A stretch of 64,000 nt of DNA, taken from contig OY744472.1 of the NCBI GenBank assembly GCA_963556145.1, positions 5,146,001 through 5,210,000 on the forward strand, in the 5' to 3' direction. The stretch comes from Hygrocybe punicea. Lineage: Eukaryota; Basidiomycota; Agaricomycetes; Agaricales; Hygrophoraceae. The notes beneath the pieces were generated by a model. The model was not told the DNA's origin, ran no database searches, and saw only the letters and a list, made by a program, of their open reading frames with translations. Of the stretch, positions 33,005-45,420 are shown one piece after another; positions within the stretch are counted from its first letter, which is position 1; each line of letters begins with the position of its first letter. A program made the position numbers and the translations under genes.

Positions 33005-34706
33005 ATGAGCAGCATATGGCAATGGACAACCACCAATGAGGGATCATCCAAAAACAAATGCGGTAAGTTACCACAAACAGTAATTTCCTCCCCCCCAGAA
33101 ACAAGAGCTGCGAGAACCGCCACTACACAAGAACATAACCTCACCAACAATGCACCCCCGCAAACTGAACCAGAAACAAAACTACAAGCCATCAACTTCC
33201 TCACCACCAACTCACTCCTCCTCCATGTACAACACCTCAACATCCCCACACTTTTGGATATACTTGTACAAATTACCACCATGGAAAACTGCCCCATCAC
33301 ACCCACCACCTCCAATGCCATCCAATCGGTAGCTATTCTATTGGACTCCATAGAACTTAGCCTGAGAACTGACACATTTGTCGACGCTATTACAACCGAG
33401 CCCAAACGACAGGCGGGAGACTTCCATGACTCCCTTGGACATGCGATGGAACCCATCCTGGAATCCATTTCAGGAAAAATCACAGAACACATCAAAATCA
33501 GCCTTACAGACGCTGGAGTGGGTCTGAGGCTGCTCACACACAAAAGGGGAAGTCACGACGGAATCGGATAGGATATCATAAGATCAACTAAGACTAAGAC
33601 AGGGAATCCTACATAAGGGATCCAACCGTGAGACCTAAGTCACGTGATGGACCAGGCACAACTACTCCAACGCCAAAACCCAACTTCAACAAGCGGTAGC
33701 AAATCTCACCAAAACCTCGACCACGCTCGAATCCACAACCACCTCATACAAGGACACAGTATTATCTCAGAACCCACACCCCGCCCTCAGTCATAAAGAC
33801 CCGCGCATAACAGCCAAAGAACAGTTACAAGCCTGCCAATTCCTCCTCGATGTCGAAGACTTGCCAGAAACAAAAAAGGTGCTAGACATCAGCCTAGCAA
33901 AACTAACAGAAAAAGCTAATGCTGCCCTCCAAACCACAGCCCCCCCACCTACATCCAAGTTCTTAGACGTCACCAGATTACGAAACGGAGGTATCCTATT
34001 GGAGGCCAACTCAAATGTCACCGCACTATGGCTATGTAACGACCAACATCTCACCACCTTCCTCACCAGCTTCGGACACAACGCTTCAATCAAACGCCAT
34101 ACCTACGCCATCCTAGCATTCTTCGTCCCACTAACCTTCAACCTGGAAGCATCTGAACACCTCAGGGAAATTGAGGAAACAAACAATCTACCCGAAAACT
34201 CCATAAAACGAGTTATCTGGATCAAACCAAAGGACCATCGCTCACCCAACCAAATGTGTGGCCATGCCATATTTGCCTTCAACTCCCCCAAAACGACCAA
34301 CAAAATTCTAGCAAATGGCTTCTACGTTTGTCACAAAAGAATAAATGCCAGTAAATGTAAAAAAGAACCCATACGCTGCCTCTGATGTCATCAATGGAAC
34401 CATACCACAGCACGTTGCCCAGCGGATATCGACACCTGCAGCACATGCGGAGACCACCATAGAACATCATCCTGCGACAACCCTTCACACCCCTACTGCA
34501 CTCCCTGCAGACAACATGGCCACACCAGCTGGGACCGCAACTGCCCTACATTTCTCCAAAAATGTAAAGACGCAGACATTCGCAACCCGGAAAACCTCCT
34601 ACCTTACTTCCCCACAGCCGAAAAATGGACCCAATCCCCATACCCCGACAATCACTCCAAAGCTCCCAACCCATCATCCACCGCCACTGTCGCCCCCCCC
34701 ACATGA
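33005..34706 (+). pseudogene. LINE ORF1 (Gag-like, zinc knuckle), interrupted
   Basis: It starts MSSIWQWTTTNEG at 33005. The frame is interrupted by the solo LTR at 33514-33669 and resumes in phase after it when one ACGC duplication is removed. The middle has an RRM-like Gag segment (NSNVTALWLCNDQHLTTFL, then HAIFAFNSPKTTNKIL). Three CCHC-type knuckles lie at about 34376-34560: RCL-stop-CHQWNHTTARC, CSTCGDHHRTSSC, CTPCRQHGHTSWDRNC. The stop inside the first knuckle (TGA 34383-34385) stands where CGA fits, a CpG transition. The next in-phase stop is at 34704. ORF1 normally binds the LINE RNA; this copy is inactive. Confidence 0.75.
33514..33669 (+). repeat. Solo LTR of the TRIM family inside LINE ORF1
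   Basis: 156 bp starting TGGAGTGGGTCTGAGG and ending CTACTCCA, with the conserved CACGTGA near the end. It is flanked by a perfect 4-bp duplication ACGC (33510-33513, 33670-33673). Setting it aside keeps the ORF1 frame, so the insertion postdates the LINE. Confidence 0.85.
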
Positions 34707-35057
34707 CTTGACTGTCACCCCCCTACAAATCACCAATCAACGATCCCGAATAGACAGCATTCTCCCTACCCACTCCCCCCTCTCTCCCCAGCCGCACGAC
34801 ACCACTCCATCTTCGACCAACCACTATCCCCCCCTCCGTGTAACCACCCCCCCCCTCCAGACACCAATCCAAAACCACCTGACAAACCACTATCAACTTT
34901 GAGAAACAACCACCACCGCATCACACCACCACCCCCATCCCACCCTCCCGAGCGTGGGGAGACAAACCACTTATAGCCCCCATTGACCCACTCCCCCACA
35001 CCTCCACACAGAATGATAACTGAGCAGGCAGCACCTCCCACCTGACCCTCTCGACTA

Positions 35058-37343
35058 ATGCCTGAACAACCATATCCACAACCAACACAGCTAAACGTCT
35101 GGCAAATAAACCTCAACAAATCTGCCAAAGCTCAATGGGATCTCATCAATTCACTAATCCACACTAAATGCAACATTCTACTAATACAGGAACCATACTT
35201 TGACTACTACGGTAATACGAAAGCCACGCACAACTGGAGAGTTATATACCCACCCAACCGCCTCACTTCCGAAACACCCACCTGGTCAGTAATCTTTGTC
35301 AACACAAAACTCAACACCAACTACTGGGAACAAATAAAAATCCACAGATCCAACGACCTCACGGCAATCCGAATCAAAAGCCCAACAGGAACATCTCCAT
35401 CTTCAATATTTATAATGACGGCCATCATTCTGACACCCTCCACACCCTCCACACCTTTGCCCAAGCCCACGAAGCGACCCTCCACCAACGAGACACCGAC
35501 CATATGCTGTGGTGTGGCAACTTCAACAGACACCACCTCCTATTGGACGAAGAGCGAAATCATCACCTGGTCACCGCCAATGCCTTAGCACAAGCAAGAA
35601 TACTCATCGAAGCCACAGCCGACTGCGACATGATAATGGCACTACCCAAAAACCTCCCCACCCTCGAATCTATGGCAATGAAAAACTGGACCAGAACAGA
35701 TAATGTCTTCTGCACCGCCAAAACAAGCAACCTCATACTCTCTTGCAACACCAAACCAGAACTACATCCAACCAGCACCGACCACATACCGATATCCACC
35801 TCCATCGCCCTCCACACACGACTAAGACCTGGAAAACTCTCACAAAACTTTCGCAACACAAATTGGGACACGTTCCGCACCCACCTCAACACTCAACTAT
35901 GACAACTCCCCCCGACAGCACCCATCACCTCCCAACAACAACTAGACGATGCCATATCCTTGCTGACCAACGTAGTCAACGATCAAAGCCATAGTCCCTG
36001 TCTCCACACCATGCCCACACTCAAAACGATGGTGGACTCCGCAACTAAACCAGCTCAAGTGAGACAAAAACAGACTAAGTCGATTATCTTACAAGCACCG
36101 AATAGACACCGCTCACCCCAGCCACGATGAACACAGAGCCACACGTAACCTATACGGTAACGAAATTCTCAAAGCCAAAGAAAAACACTGGTCAGCCTTT
36201 CTCGATGAAGCGAATGACAACGACCTCTGGACAATCAACAAATGCATATCCAACCCCATCAGCAACAACCCCAGAGGAGACGGCGGCAAGAGCTCTATCC
36301 CCACCCTAGAAATAACCCACCTGGACGGTCACACAACTTACGCAACATCAAATGAAGCCAAGAGTTGGGCCATCGCTAGCTCCTTCTTTCCCCCCCCCAC
36401 CTGAACACTCCTCGGTCCCACAAGACTACATATACCCAGATCGAGTCCCCTACATGACACACATCTCCAAACACCTCACCAAAATACTCCCCTTCAAAGC
36501 CCCGGGCCCGGACGGCATCCCAAACATCGTACTCAAAGAATGCACGGCACTCATTTCAGACCACATTTACAACATCTTCAATGCCATTCTTACACTCAAC
36601 ATTTATTACAACCCATGGAAGGACTCCATCACCAGTGCGCTACGCAAACCAGATAAACCAAGATACAACATCCCCAAAGCCTATCGCCCCATCATATTAC
36701 TTAACACTCTCCCAAAACTACTAACATCTATCATCGCAGAAACCATAAACAACCATGGTCGAAGAACACCAACTCCTACCCTCCCACCACTTCGGCGGGC
36801 GACCCAGATGAACCACCACCGACTCTATGCACATTCTAGTTCATCGAATCAAACACACTTGGTGGAACAAAAGAGTAGCTGCAATCCTCTTCTTGGACAT
36901 CGAAGGGGCATTCCCGAATGCAGTCATGGAACAGCTACTCCACAATATGAGGAAAAGACGCATTCCCGAGCCGATTATCCAACTCATCAACAACATACTA
37001 ACAGATCGCACAACCCACCTCACCTTCGACGACTACACATCTGGCCTGATACACCTAAAAAATGGCATCGGCCAAGGCGACCCAATATCCATGATAATAT
37101 ACTTATTTTATAACATTGACCTACTCGACATACCCACAGGCAGACACAAACTCGCTGTGGCATTCGTAGACAATGCCGCCATATACGTAGAAGGCAAAGA
37201 TTTCACAGCAACCAACAGACTCATCAAAAACATCATGACAAAACAAGATGGAGCCTTCAACTGGTCTAAGGACCATAATTCTAAATTTGAAACCAGCAAA
37301 TTCACGCTGATAGATTTTTCACAGCAAAGCAACATATCTCGAC
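35058..37343 (+). pseudogene. LINE ORF2, 5' part: endonuclease and reverse transcriptase
   Basis: APE-type endonuclease: LNVWQINLNKSAKAQWDLIN, LLIQEPYFDYYGN, then after a frame change near 35450 WCGNFNRHH, where the family has GDFNRHH; the Asp-to-Asn change (35519-35521) is GAC to AAC in a CpG. The RT starts with APGPDGIPNIVLKEC (about 36495) and YRPIILLNTLPKLL, then changes frame near 36760-36830 and continues LFLDIEGAFPNAV, GIGQGDPIS and FVDNA. The catalytic FVDDA box has lost its second Asp (37172-37174, again GAT to AAT in a CpG). The segment ends at the Ty3 insertion and continues at 45611. Both nuclease and polymerase are inactive. Confidence 0.85.
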
Positions 37344-37887
37344 TGTTACTTTTCACCCCGATTTAACCCCCGTTTCCGACTCTGTCTCTGATTCTGCATC
37401 CCAAGTAGTGTTGCCGAAGTTCAGTTCGGTCCGGTTCTGACCCTTTTTGGCGGAACTGCGAACTGAACTTCAGGTCCGGTTTGGCGCATGGCCAAACCCG
37501 GACCCAGACGGCGTCGAACCATCTCTTCACGTTCGGTCTGGGTTCAGATGCGGTCTGAAACCCAGACCGAGGTGGGCTCACCCCGTCCGTTCTCCTCGCG
37601 AATGGCAGGCATGTATCAATAGATACGGCGCTGCACTTCGCGAGGTAGATGGGTGCGGGGGAGCCCTCCGGTGTCCCCAAGGGATGTGGAGGGACGGGGT
37701 CTTGTCCCGTGGTCCCTGCATGGCATTGCCGGCGCTGCTGCTGCCAACCGTTGTCCTGGTCGGGGCGGTGGTATGGTTGTGGTGGTGTTGCTGCCACGGC
37801 TGCTGCTGCTGCTGCTGCTGCTGTCGCCGTTGCTGCTGCTGCTGCTGTCGCCGTTGCTGCTGCCGCTGCTGCTGTTGTCGCTGTTGC

Positions 37888-37920
<33 letters not shown>

Positions 37921-39057
37921 CCGTCGCCGTCGTTGTCGCCATGCCGCTGCTGGTGGTGGTGGTGTTGTGGCTGTCCCGTGTCCGTTGGCATTGGATGGCT
38001 TGGTGCTGTTGTCCTCTTCGGGTGGTGGTATGGTCGCAGTGGTGTTGCTGCCACCGCTGGTGGTGGTGGTGGTGGTGTTGCGGCCGTCCCGCGTCCATTG
38101 GCATTGCGTTGGCGCTGGGATCCATGTTGTGCCGGGTCGTGTGCGTCGCGGTCAAGTTGCCTGTGGCAGATAATATTAGTAAAGTTAAGAAATTTTATGA
38201 GACTTACCTGTGTTCATGAACGCGACAATGTGTCGCATTCATTGGCCTTGTGTTGTTGCAGTGTTGGTGAAGAAAACCTACGTGTAATGGTCACATGATA
38301 CTGTTTACCACGAAAAAGTAAGTAAAAGAAATACGAAAAACAAATGAAATAAATACCTTAAAAATATCTGCATTCGCGGTTTGGACGCGGTTTGGAGCCG
38401 TTCAGGAAATCCGGCAGGCCTCGAAACCCAGAACTGAACCCGCGGTCCAGTTCAGCACTTGGCTGAACTTAGACTGAACCTAGGGTTCGGTTCAGGGTTT
38501 GAACCGGGTTCGGCTAGGTTCGGAACCGATCTACGGCAACACTAATCCCAAGACAATGTCATAACCTGGGTCCAGAACATCATCGACGACAATCGACGAC
38601 AATATCCCAATCCATATGATTATCCTCATCACCCGATCACCGCCAATACATCATACACGCTCATACAGGCACTCAACAATACCGCACAGCACAATCACCG
38701 GATCAGTTGTCTGTTGTCACCAGACCCACAACACAGCCGTTGGCCACCACGTTGGCACCCCAAAACGCACAGACCGCAAAGCCAAGCAAGACACCGTTCA
38801 TCTCGGAGCTCGTCCTCCCCGCAACCACGCATGACGAAGAAGCCGACCCTAAAGTCGTTCACCAGTATATAATCATGGACATTCGTAGTCAGTAATCTTT
38901 AAGTTTAGTCTAGCTACTCTTCCCCCGACCGCTACCAGACACCCAGACTTCCCTCCCCTTTCCTTCCTTACCATTGTTTGTACCCGCTTTTATCTTAAAT
39001 CATTCTCGTTTGGTTTGTTGTTGCCGGAGCCCGCTATAAGAACAGCGATCCATAACA
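37344..39057 (+). repeat. 5' LTR of the chromovirus, with hAT insertion
   Basis: LTR sequence is 37344-37405 plus 38553-39057; the hAT element and its second 8-bp duplication occupy 37406-38552. The intact counterpart is 45039-45605, whose 45039-45108 portion shows the uninterrupted target ATCCCAAG. Confidence 0.9.
37406..38544 (-). mobile_element. hAT nonautonomous element with CAG core, copy 2 (inverted)
   Basis: 1139 bp with ends TAGTGTTGCCG and CGGCAACACTA and a perfect 8-bp duplication ATCCCAAG (37398-37405, 38545-38552). It is inverted relative to copy 1 at 28664-29978; here the triplet core reads CTG on the plus strand (37790-37920). It keeps the intron-like block (38161-38207, minus) and the hairpin (37594-37645). 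It inserted in the chromovirus 5' LTR, and the empty site is preserved in the 3' LTR. Confidence 0.92.
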
Positions 39058-39303
39058 TAAGACTAAACTTTCTCTACTCCCTCGACATCAAACCAAGACA
39101 TCCTGGAACCCCGACGATATCGAACCCCAGATTCAGACCGTGACGAAGAGTATCATCTCGCACCCGAAACATCAGATTCCTCTGACGACAACTTCGACGA
39201 ATACGTTGCAACACAGACCAGTTTCCAATCCGCGCCTTTCCCCTCGTCATCATTTCCTCATTCAACAACTACTTCTCACTATCAAACTTACACACGAACC
39301 AGA

Positions 39304-40299
39304 ATGTCAGACGAAATCCAAGACACCACCACTGTTGCACCCACAGCCCCGTCACCTCCGAAATCTCATATTGCTCCGCTGGCTAAATACGACGGAAACA
39401 AATAAGGATTCAAGACATTCTTCCGTAGCGCCTTCATCTACATCCGTGCCAACAGAACTGTGTTCAACACAGAAGAAAAACAAATCCTTTTTATCCTCTC
39501 GTATCTGCAGGGAGGACTCGCTGGACGATGGGCAGACGAGTACATCGATATCGCCCTGCAGCACTCCCCCGTCAACTTCGGATCCTTGGATGATTTCACT
39601 AAAGAGTTCAAATGACATTTCGAGAAACTGGATCAGAAGAAGGACGCGTTGACGAAGTTGAATGATTTATGTCAGGGAAAGATGACAGCTGATGAGTTCT
39701 GGATCGAGTTTGATACTCTCCGACGTATCGCTGGCCTTGGTGAAGTCTTGAATGACAGTTATCTCATTCAACTCATCGAATTACATATGAACAAACCATT
39801 GATTGACCAAATCTATACCGGCATGATGATCCCGACCACCGTCGAAGAATGGCAAGCTCAGACGGTCAAGCTTGACCAGCAATGGTGATGCTGTCAGGAT
39901 CAGGTACGATCCATGAATTTACCAGCCAAAACACGTTATAATCCCGGAGCGACAAACACGACAATGACCCCTCGTGCACAAACAACGACACCTCGTCCCC
40001 AATCGGAATCAGTGCCGATGGATGTCGATACCCGACGAACCCAACCAAGGCAACAAACATTTACACGTTTGACCGACGAACAACGACAGGAATACATGAA
40101 GAAGGGGATTTGCTTCAAATGCCGACAACCCGGACATATTCCGTGTAATTGTCCAGAGCAACAAGGACGACAGCAAGTTCGGTCAATGCAGACGATACCG
40201 CAAACGACAAAACAACAAGACGATGACGGCAAGGATGCCCGAATCGCAGCATTGATGGACGAATTGACAGCGTTGAAGTTAAAGCAAGAGGGTTTTTGA
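39304..40299 (+). pseudogene. Chromovirus Gag, three in-frame stops
   Basis: A single frame from MSDEIQDTTTV to KLKQEGF (331 codons) is broken by TAA 39403, TGA 39613 and TGA 39886. Capsid-like segments are KTFFRSAFIYI, GGLAGRWADEYID and LNDLCQGKMTADEFWIEFDT. A CCHC zinc knuckle, CFKCRQPGHIPCNC, lies near 40112-40155. Both TGA codons stand where CGA (Arg) fits; the TAA fits CAA. Gag would package the element RNA. Pol follows 14 bases later in another frame. Confidence 0.85.
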
Positions 40300-40313
40300 A
40301 GAGGTGACATGGA

Positions 40314-43300
40314 GTGCAGGAGGCCACGATCGCACGACTCGAGAATGATGTACACGTATGTAAAAAATTCAACAACGTTTTCACCAAACTCAAAGTCCTC
40401 TGCAATGATTCGAAACAAACAACGAAACCAGAGCCGAAAGAGGAAAGCAACACGTGGCAAGATACCCATGTTCCGGATGAAGAAGAGAAACCAATTCCCC
40501 CGAAAGAGAAAAGAAAAACAACAATCAAATCAGAATTCAATGCATTCGAAACAATCGTTGCTATTCGCTCAAGTACAATGGGCTACGCCCTTGACCTCTT
40601 AAATGATTTTGATATTCACGATCAATGGACAGAGAAGATTTCACCAGGACTTGTCCTATCACTCAATCGATGGCCAATCACAGAAGCAGTACAATGGCTG
40701 GTACAAAATATACCACAAGATTCACCACAGGAACCACGAACGTTAGAACCAATACGTGCGGTGACGCAAAAGGATTCAGAACTTCATATGGCGTTATTGG
40801 TTCATGGTTTTGTTTCTGTCCCCCAAGATGGACGACAATATCCCATGACAAGCCTAATTGACTGTGGTTGTACCATTTGTGCCATCGATGTCGGATACGT
40901 CAAAGCACACAATATTCCGACGAAACCATATCTAAATCCATTCCATTCCTATATGAGCGATGGAACACAACCGAAGACAGGACAGATCACGGAATATTGC
41001 GAATTACAAATACGTCTTGGTGATCATCAAGAATTGCTTCATTTCACAGTAACGACATTGGCGAAAATGGACATTTTCCTTGGATATGATTGGTTAAAGA
41101 AACATAACCCAGAAATCGATTGGCGCGAAAACGAAATCAAGTTCTTGCGATGTCTTTCTGGTTGTGGTGAACCATCAACAATACGTTCGACCGAATTCAA
41201 TACCGTAGTTTGGGAACGACCTCTTTGGTTTAACCAAGTAATGGAAGAGACAATGGATTCAGTACATTTTCGCTCCTTCATGACAAAATCGACGGAACTA
41301 GCAATAAAGGCACAAGAACAACAGAAAGAAAAGACATTCGAAGAATTGGTTCCGGAGACATATCATGAGTATCGTGATGTATTCAAACCATCCGGTTTTG
41401 ACGAATTACCAGCACGAAAACCATGGGATCATGCAATTACTTTGAAACCAGATGCACCAGATCATCATGATTGCAAGTTATATCCATTGTCACCAATCGA
41501 AAAACAAGACCTTGATAAATTCCTCGACGAGAATCTGAAGACAGGACGAATTCGACCATCAAAATCACCTTACGCTCCTTTTTTCTTCGTATCAAAAAAG
41601 GATGCAGCCGAACGACGACCAATACAAGATTATCGTTGGCTAAATTCATGGACAGTTGATGATAAGTATCCATTGCCGTTGATCAACGACATTATCAACC
41701 AACTAGCCGAAGCGAAATATTTTACAAAACTTGACGTACGATGGGGATTTAACAATGTCCGTATCAAGGAGGGTGACGAACATAAAGCCGCCTTCTTAAC
41801 ACCAAAGGGCTTATTCGAACCAACAGTCATGTTCTTTGGCCTGAAGAACTCACCACCGACATTCCAATGATTGATGAACCATGTTTTCCGATATGAAATA
41901 CGTGAAGGATGGTTGTTGGTCTACATGGATGATATCTTAATCTTCTCAAAATCCCTCGAAGAAAACCAGAGGCGAACAAAACAAGTCTTGAAGATTTTCC
42001 GCGAAAATAATCTATTCCTGAAACCAAAGAAATGTACATTCGACAAAGAGAAAGTCGATTACCTTGGACTCATTGTCGGACATGGTCAAGTTCAAATGGA
42101 CCCAAACAAGACCAATGCCATCACTGATTGGCCCATCCCAACCAATCAAACTGAATTGCAACGATTCATTGGTTTCTTGAACTTTTACCATCGTTTTGTT
42201 GAAAATTTCTCACAGATTGCAGGTCCATTGCATAAACTAATGGGAAAAGCAAAATGGGATTGGACAGAAGAACAACAGAATGCATTCGATCGTCTGAAGA
42301 CCATCATAACGACCGATCCCATTCTTGTTTTACCCGTCCCTAACCGAAAATTCACCATCGAATGTGATGCATCAGATTATGCGATCGGTGCTATCTTATC
42401 CCAGGAACAACCCGATGGCCTTTTCCGCCCTGTAGCCTACATGTCCACGACAATGACACCAGCCAAACAAAATTATCAAGTCTTCGATAAAGAATTACTC
42501 GCAATCATACAGAGTTTCGAGGAATGGCGACAGTTCCTTCTCGGTGCGAAAGAACAAATTGACGTTTTCACCGATCATCGTAATTTGGAATATTATCGCA
42601 AACCGCAAGACCTCACCCATCGACAGGCTCAATGGATTGCATTCCTGCAGGACTATAACTTCTGTTTGTTGTATCGCAAGGGCTCGCAAAACAAGAAAGC
42701 TGATCTCCTGTCACGACAAGTTGATCACAAACCCAGAGAAATAGACAACAAAGGTATGATTGGCCTTCCTAACTCTCTATTTATTCCAGAACAATCGATT
42801 CAACAAATACTCCATGCATCGTCCACAAACGATAATATTATTTCCTTGCATCACGATAATCCCATCGCGGGCCATCCAGGTCGTGACAAGACAATTGAAT
42901 TGATTTCCCGAACGACGACATGGCCAACCATCTGGGAAGATGTTGAACGGTATATCAATGGTTGCACCGAATATCAGCAGAACAAACCATGACGTGGAAA
43001 ACAATTTGGGCAACTTTTTCCTCATGATGTACCACCATATAACTGGCATACGATTTCCGTCAATATGATTGGGCCCCTACCGGAATCACATGGCTTCGAC
43101 GCCATTCTGGTTGTCATCAACAAACGATCGAAACATCCCATTTTCATCGCCACAAATACGACATTGACATCAGAAGGATGGGCACGATTATTCCGAGATC
43201 ACGTCTTCAAACATTTTGGCATGCCACGTTTCGTCATTTCGGATCGTGGTTCTGTTTTCATTTCACGTTTTATCCTTGAATTATATTCGTTGATCGGCAT

Positions 43301-44576
43301 CAAAGGACAACCCACAACAGCATATCATCCATGTGCTGATGGACAAACAGAACGGATGAACCAAGAACTCGAAATCTTTCTTCGTTTCTTCACCAATTAT
43401 CGACAAGATGACTGGCACGAATGGCTTTCCCTTGCAGAATTTGCATTAGCCAATCGCGAATCATCTGCGATCAAAACTTCTCCTTTCTTTGCGACACAAG
43501 GACAACATCCATGGACAGGCCTCGATCTCAACATACATACGCCTATCGCCAATGAAGCTGTTCATGATTTCATTACACGAATGAAGGCGATACAACAAAA
43601 AATCGGTGAAATCGCAGATGTCACAAAACAGACAATGAAGGATAAGTATGACAGCCATGTCAAAAAGATCATCTTTTCCCCTGGCGATAAAGTCTGGCTA
43701 AATGGAAAGAATTTGACCACAGACCGTCCTAGCAAAAAACTCGACAATCAGAAATTCAGTCCATTTACCGTTCTCGACAAAATCGGTTCATCATCATACA
43801 AACTAAAATTACCAAAAGCCTGGAAGATCTTTCCCGTATTCAACATTGCTCTCCTTTCCCCGTTCCATCCTCCTTCTTCCCCCATCCAACAAAAATACCA
43901 TCTTCGACCTCCTCCTGAAATTATCAACAATGACGATCATTACAAAATAGAACATATCCTCGATTCCCGCATACGCCGTAACAAGTTATATTATTTAGTA
44001 CATTGGCTCGACTATCCCCGCGACGAAGACTCCTGGATTCCCACATCCGAAACTTCATACTGCCAGGATCTCGTTGACGATTTCCATAGATTACATCCCC
44101 GAGCTCCTTCTTCATTATCTCTTCATTCCCTTTTCACTCTTCCCCCTTCCATTATCCCTCCCTTTTGTTCTTCTTCTATTTTACTCGCTATCTATCCACA
44201 CAATGCCGCCCTCATCCTTGACGGTTCAAAAAACCACGAATTCCGCAAATACCTCTTCCCTCCCGGCATCACACACGCATATCTCTATGAAACCGCCCCC
44301 GTTGATGCCATCACATCCATTATCGAAATCTCTTCCCCCGTCGTCGCCCCCGCCCAGATTACCAATACCACCGGATTCGGAAATCTCGATTTCAACTGGC
44401 GAAAGAAACTCTGTCCTTACGCTTTCCCAATCATTCATTGTTATCGTCTTCCTTCACCTATCCCCTCCGCCGCCCTTTCGCACGAATATGACATTTCAAC
44501 CCCGCATCATTTTTCCCTTCTTCCTTCTTCTTTTACCCGCGATCATCCCGTTAATCCCGATCACCTCGTGTACTGA
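40314..44576 (+). pseudogene. Chromovirus Pol: protease, RT, RNase H, integrase, chromodomain, ASCH-like
   Basis: One frame is broken only by TGA 41868 and TGA 42990, both in Arg positions. Protease LIDCGCTICAID (about 40856; DCG where DSG/DTG is usual). RT LNSWTVDDKYPLPLI, LDVRWGFNNVRI and an intact YMDD (41922-41933). RNase H IECDASDYAIGA...FTDHRNLEYY. Integrase zinc finger HHDNP...HPGRDKT...CTEYQQNKP, in which the second Cys is Tyr. Integrase core: first Asp changed to Asn (VVINKRSK, 43119-43121), second Asp in ISDRGS, Glu in TERMNQELE. Chromodomain ILDSRIRRNKLYYLVHWLDY (about 43951-44100). Then, after a proline/serine linker, an ASCH/PUA-like domain (about 44185-44455; ILDGSKNHEFRKY, LYETAPVDAI). 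The last domain is unusual for Ty3 Pol. Confidence 0.85.
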
Positions 44577-44607
44577 ACGCCTACCCTAATCTTTCTTCTT
44601 CGTATAT

Positions 44608-45420
44608 ATGGACTGTTTCCTTTCTTTCCTTCTCTTTGCCCCTTGCCTTTGCTCCCTCATGTCTGCCTCCGCTGTTTATCTTCCTTCTTCCCCGTATCAT
44701 CATCTCCTTCCTCCACGCTTACTTATCCCTCGTTCAAAACGTCGCCTTTGTCACCGCGATGTCCACTTCACCATCGACTTAATGTCCCCTTCTTCCTTTG
44801 GCTCCGTCCACCCTACGTCGTCTATCGCTCATCTTGGCATCAATCCTTTCTTTGCCCCCCGTACCTTCTACTCCGCGTGTCCCATTGGGCCCCCCCCTCC
44901 TGCTGTTCCCCCGACTGTTCCTATTTGGTTCTCCGATGAACCCATCGATCCTTACCGCGAGTTCATTGATTGTGCTGCTGTGTATGATTCCGTGTTCCCT
45001 CCGGTTAATCGGGACGATTCCCCTTGTTCCGGGGGTATTGTTACTTTTCACCCCGATTTAACCCCCATTTCCGACTCCATCTCTGATTCTGCATCCCAAG
45101 ACAATGTCATAACCTGGGTCCAGAACATCATCGACGACAATCGACAACGATATCCCAATCCATATGATTATCCTCATCACCCGATCACCGCCGATACATC
45201 ATACACGCTCATACAGGCACTCAACAATACCGCACAGCACAATCACCGGATCAGTTGTCTGTTGTCACCAGACCCACAACACAGCCATTGGCCACCACGT
45301 TGGCACCCCAAAACGCACAGACCGCAAAGCCAAGCAAGACACCGTTCATCTCGGAGCTCGTCCTCCCCGCAACCACGCATGATGAAGAAGCCGACCCTAA
45401 AGTCGTTCACCAGTATATAA
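44608..45420 (+). CDS. Possible third ORF of the chromovirus, running into the 3' LTR
   Basis: An intact 270-codon frame starts 31 bases after Pol ends and finishes 381 bases inside the 3' LTR. The N-terminus (MDCFLSFLLFAPCLCSLMSA) is hydrophobic and resembles a signal peptide; no later membrane segment is evident. The middle is proline-rich with WFSDEPIDPYREFIDC. The part inside the LTR (NVITWVQNIIDDN... to the TAG) is also open in the 5' LTR, with only CpG-type changes. No family was recognised. It could be an extra protein, a diverged accessory gene, or a chance frame in C/T-rich DNA. Function is unknown and the coding call is tentative. Confidence 0.35.
   Translation: MDCFLSFLLFAPCLCSLMSASAVYLPSSPYHHLLPPRLLIPRSKRRLCHRDVHFTIDLMSPSSFGSVHPTSSIAHLGINPFFAPRTFYSACPIGPPPPAVPPTVPIWFSDEPIDPYREFIDCAAVYDSVFPPVNRDDSPCSGGIVTFHPDLTPISDSISDSASQDNVITWVQNIIDDNRQRYPNPYDYPHHPITADTSYTLIQALNNTAQHNHRISCLLSPDPQHSHWPPRWHPKTHRPQSQARHRSSRSSSSPQPRMMKKPTLKSFTSI

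Noticed and set aside
44608..45420. Envelope-like protein for the chromovirus
   Set aside because: Only a hydrophobic N-terminus is visible; no second membrane segment, cleavage site or family motif, so an env label is not justified.
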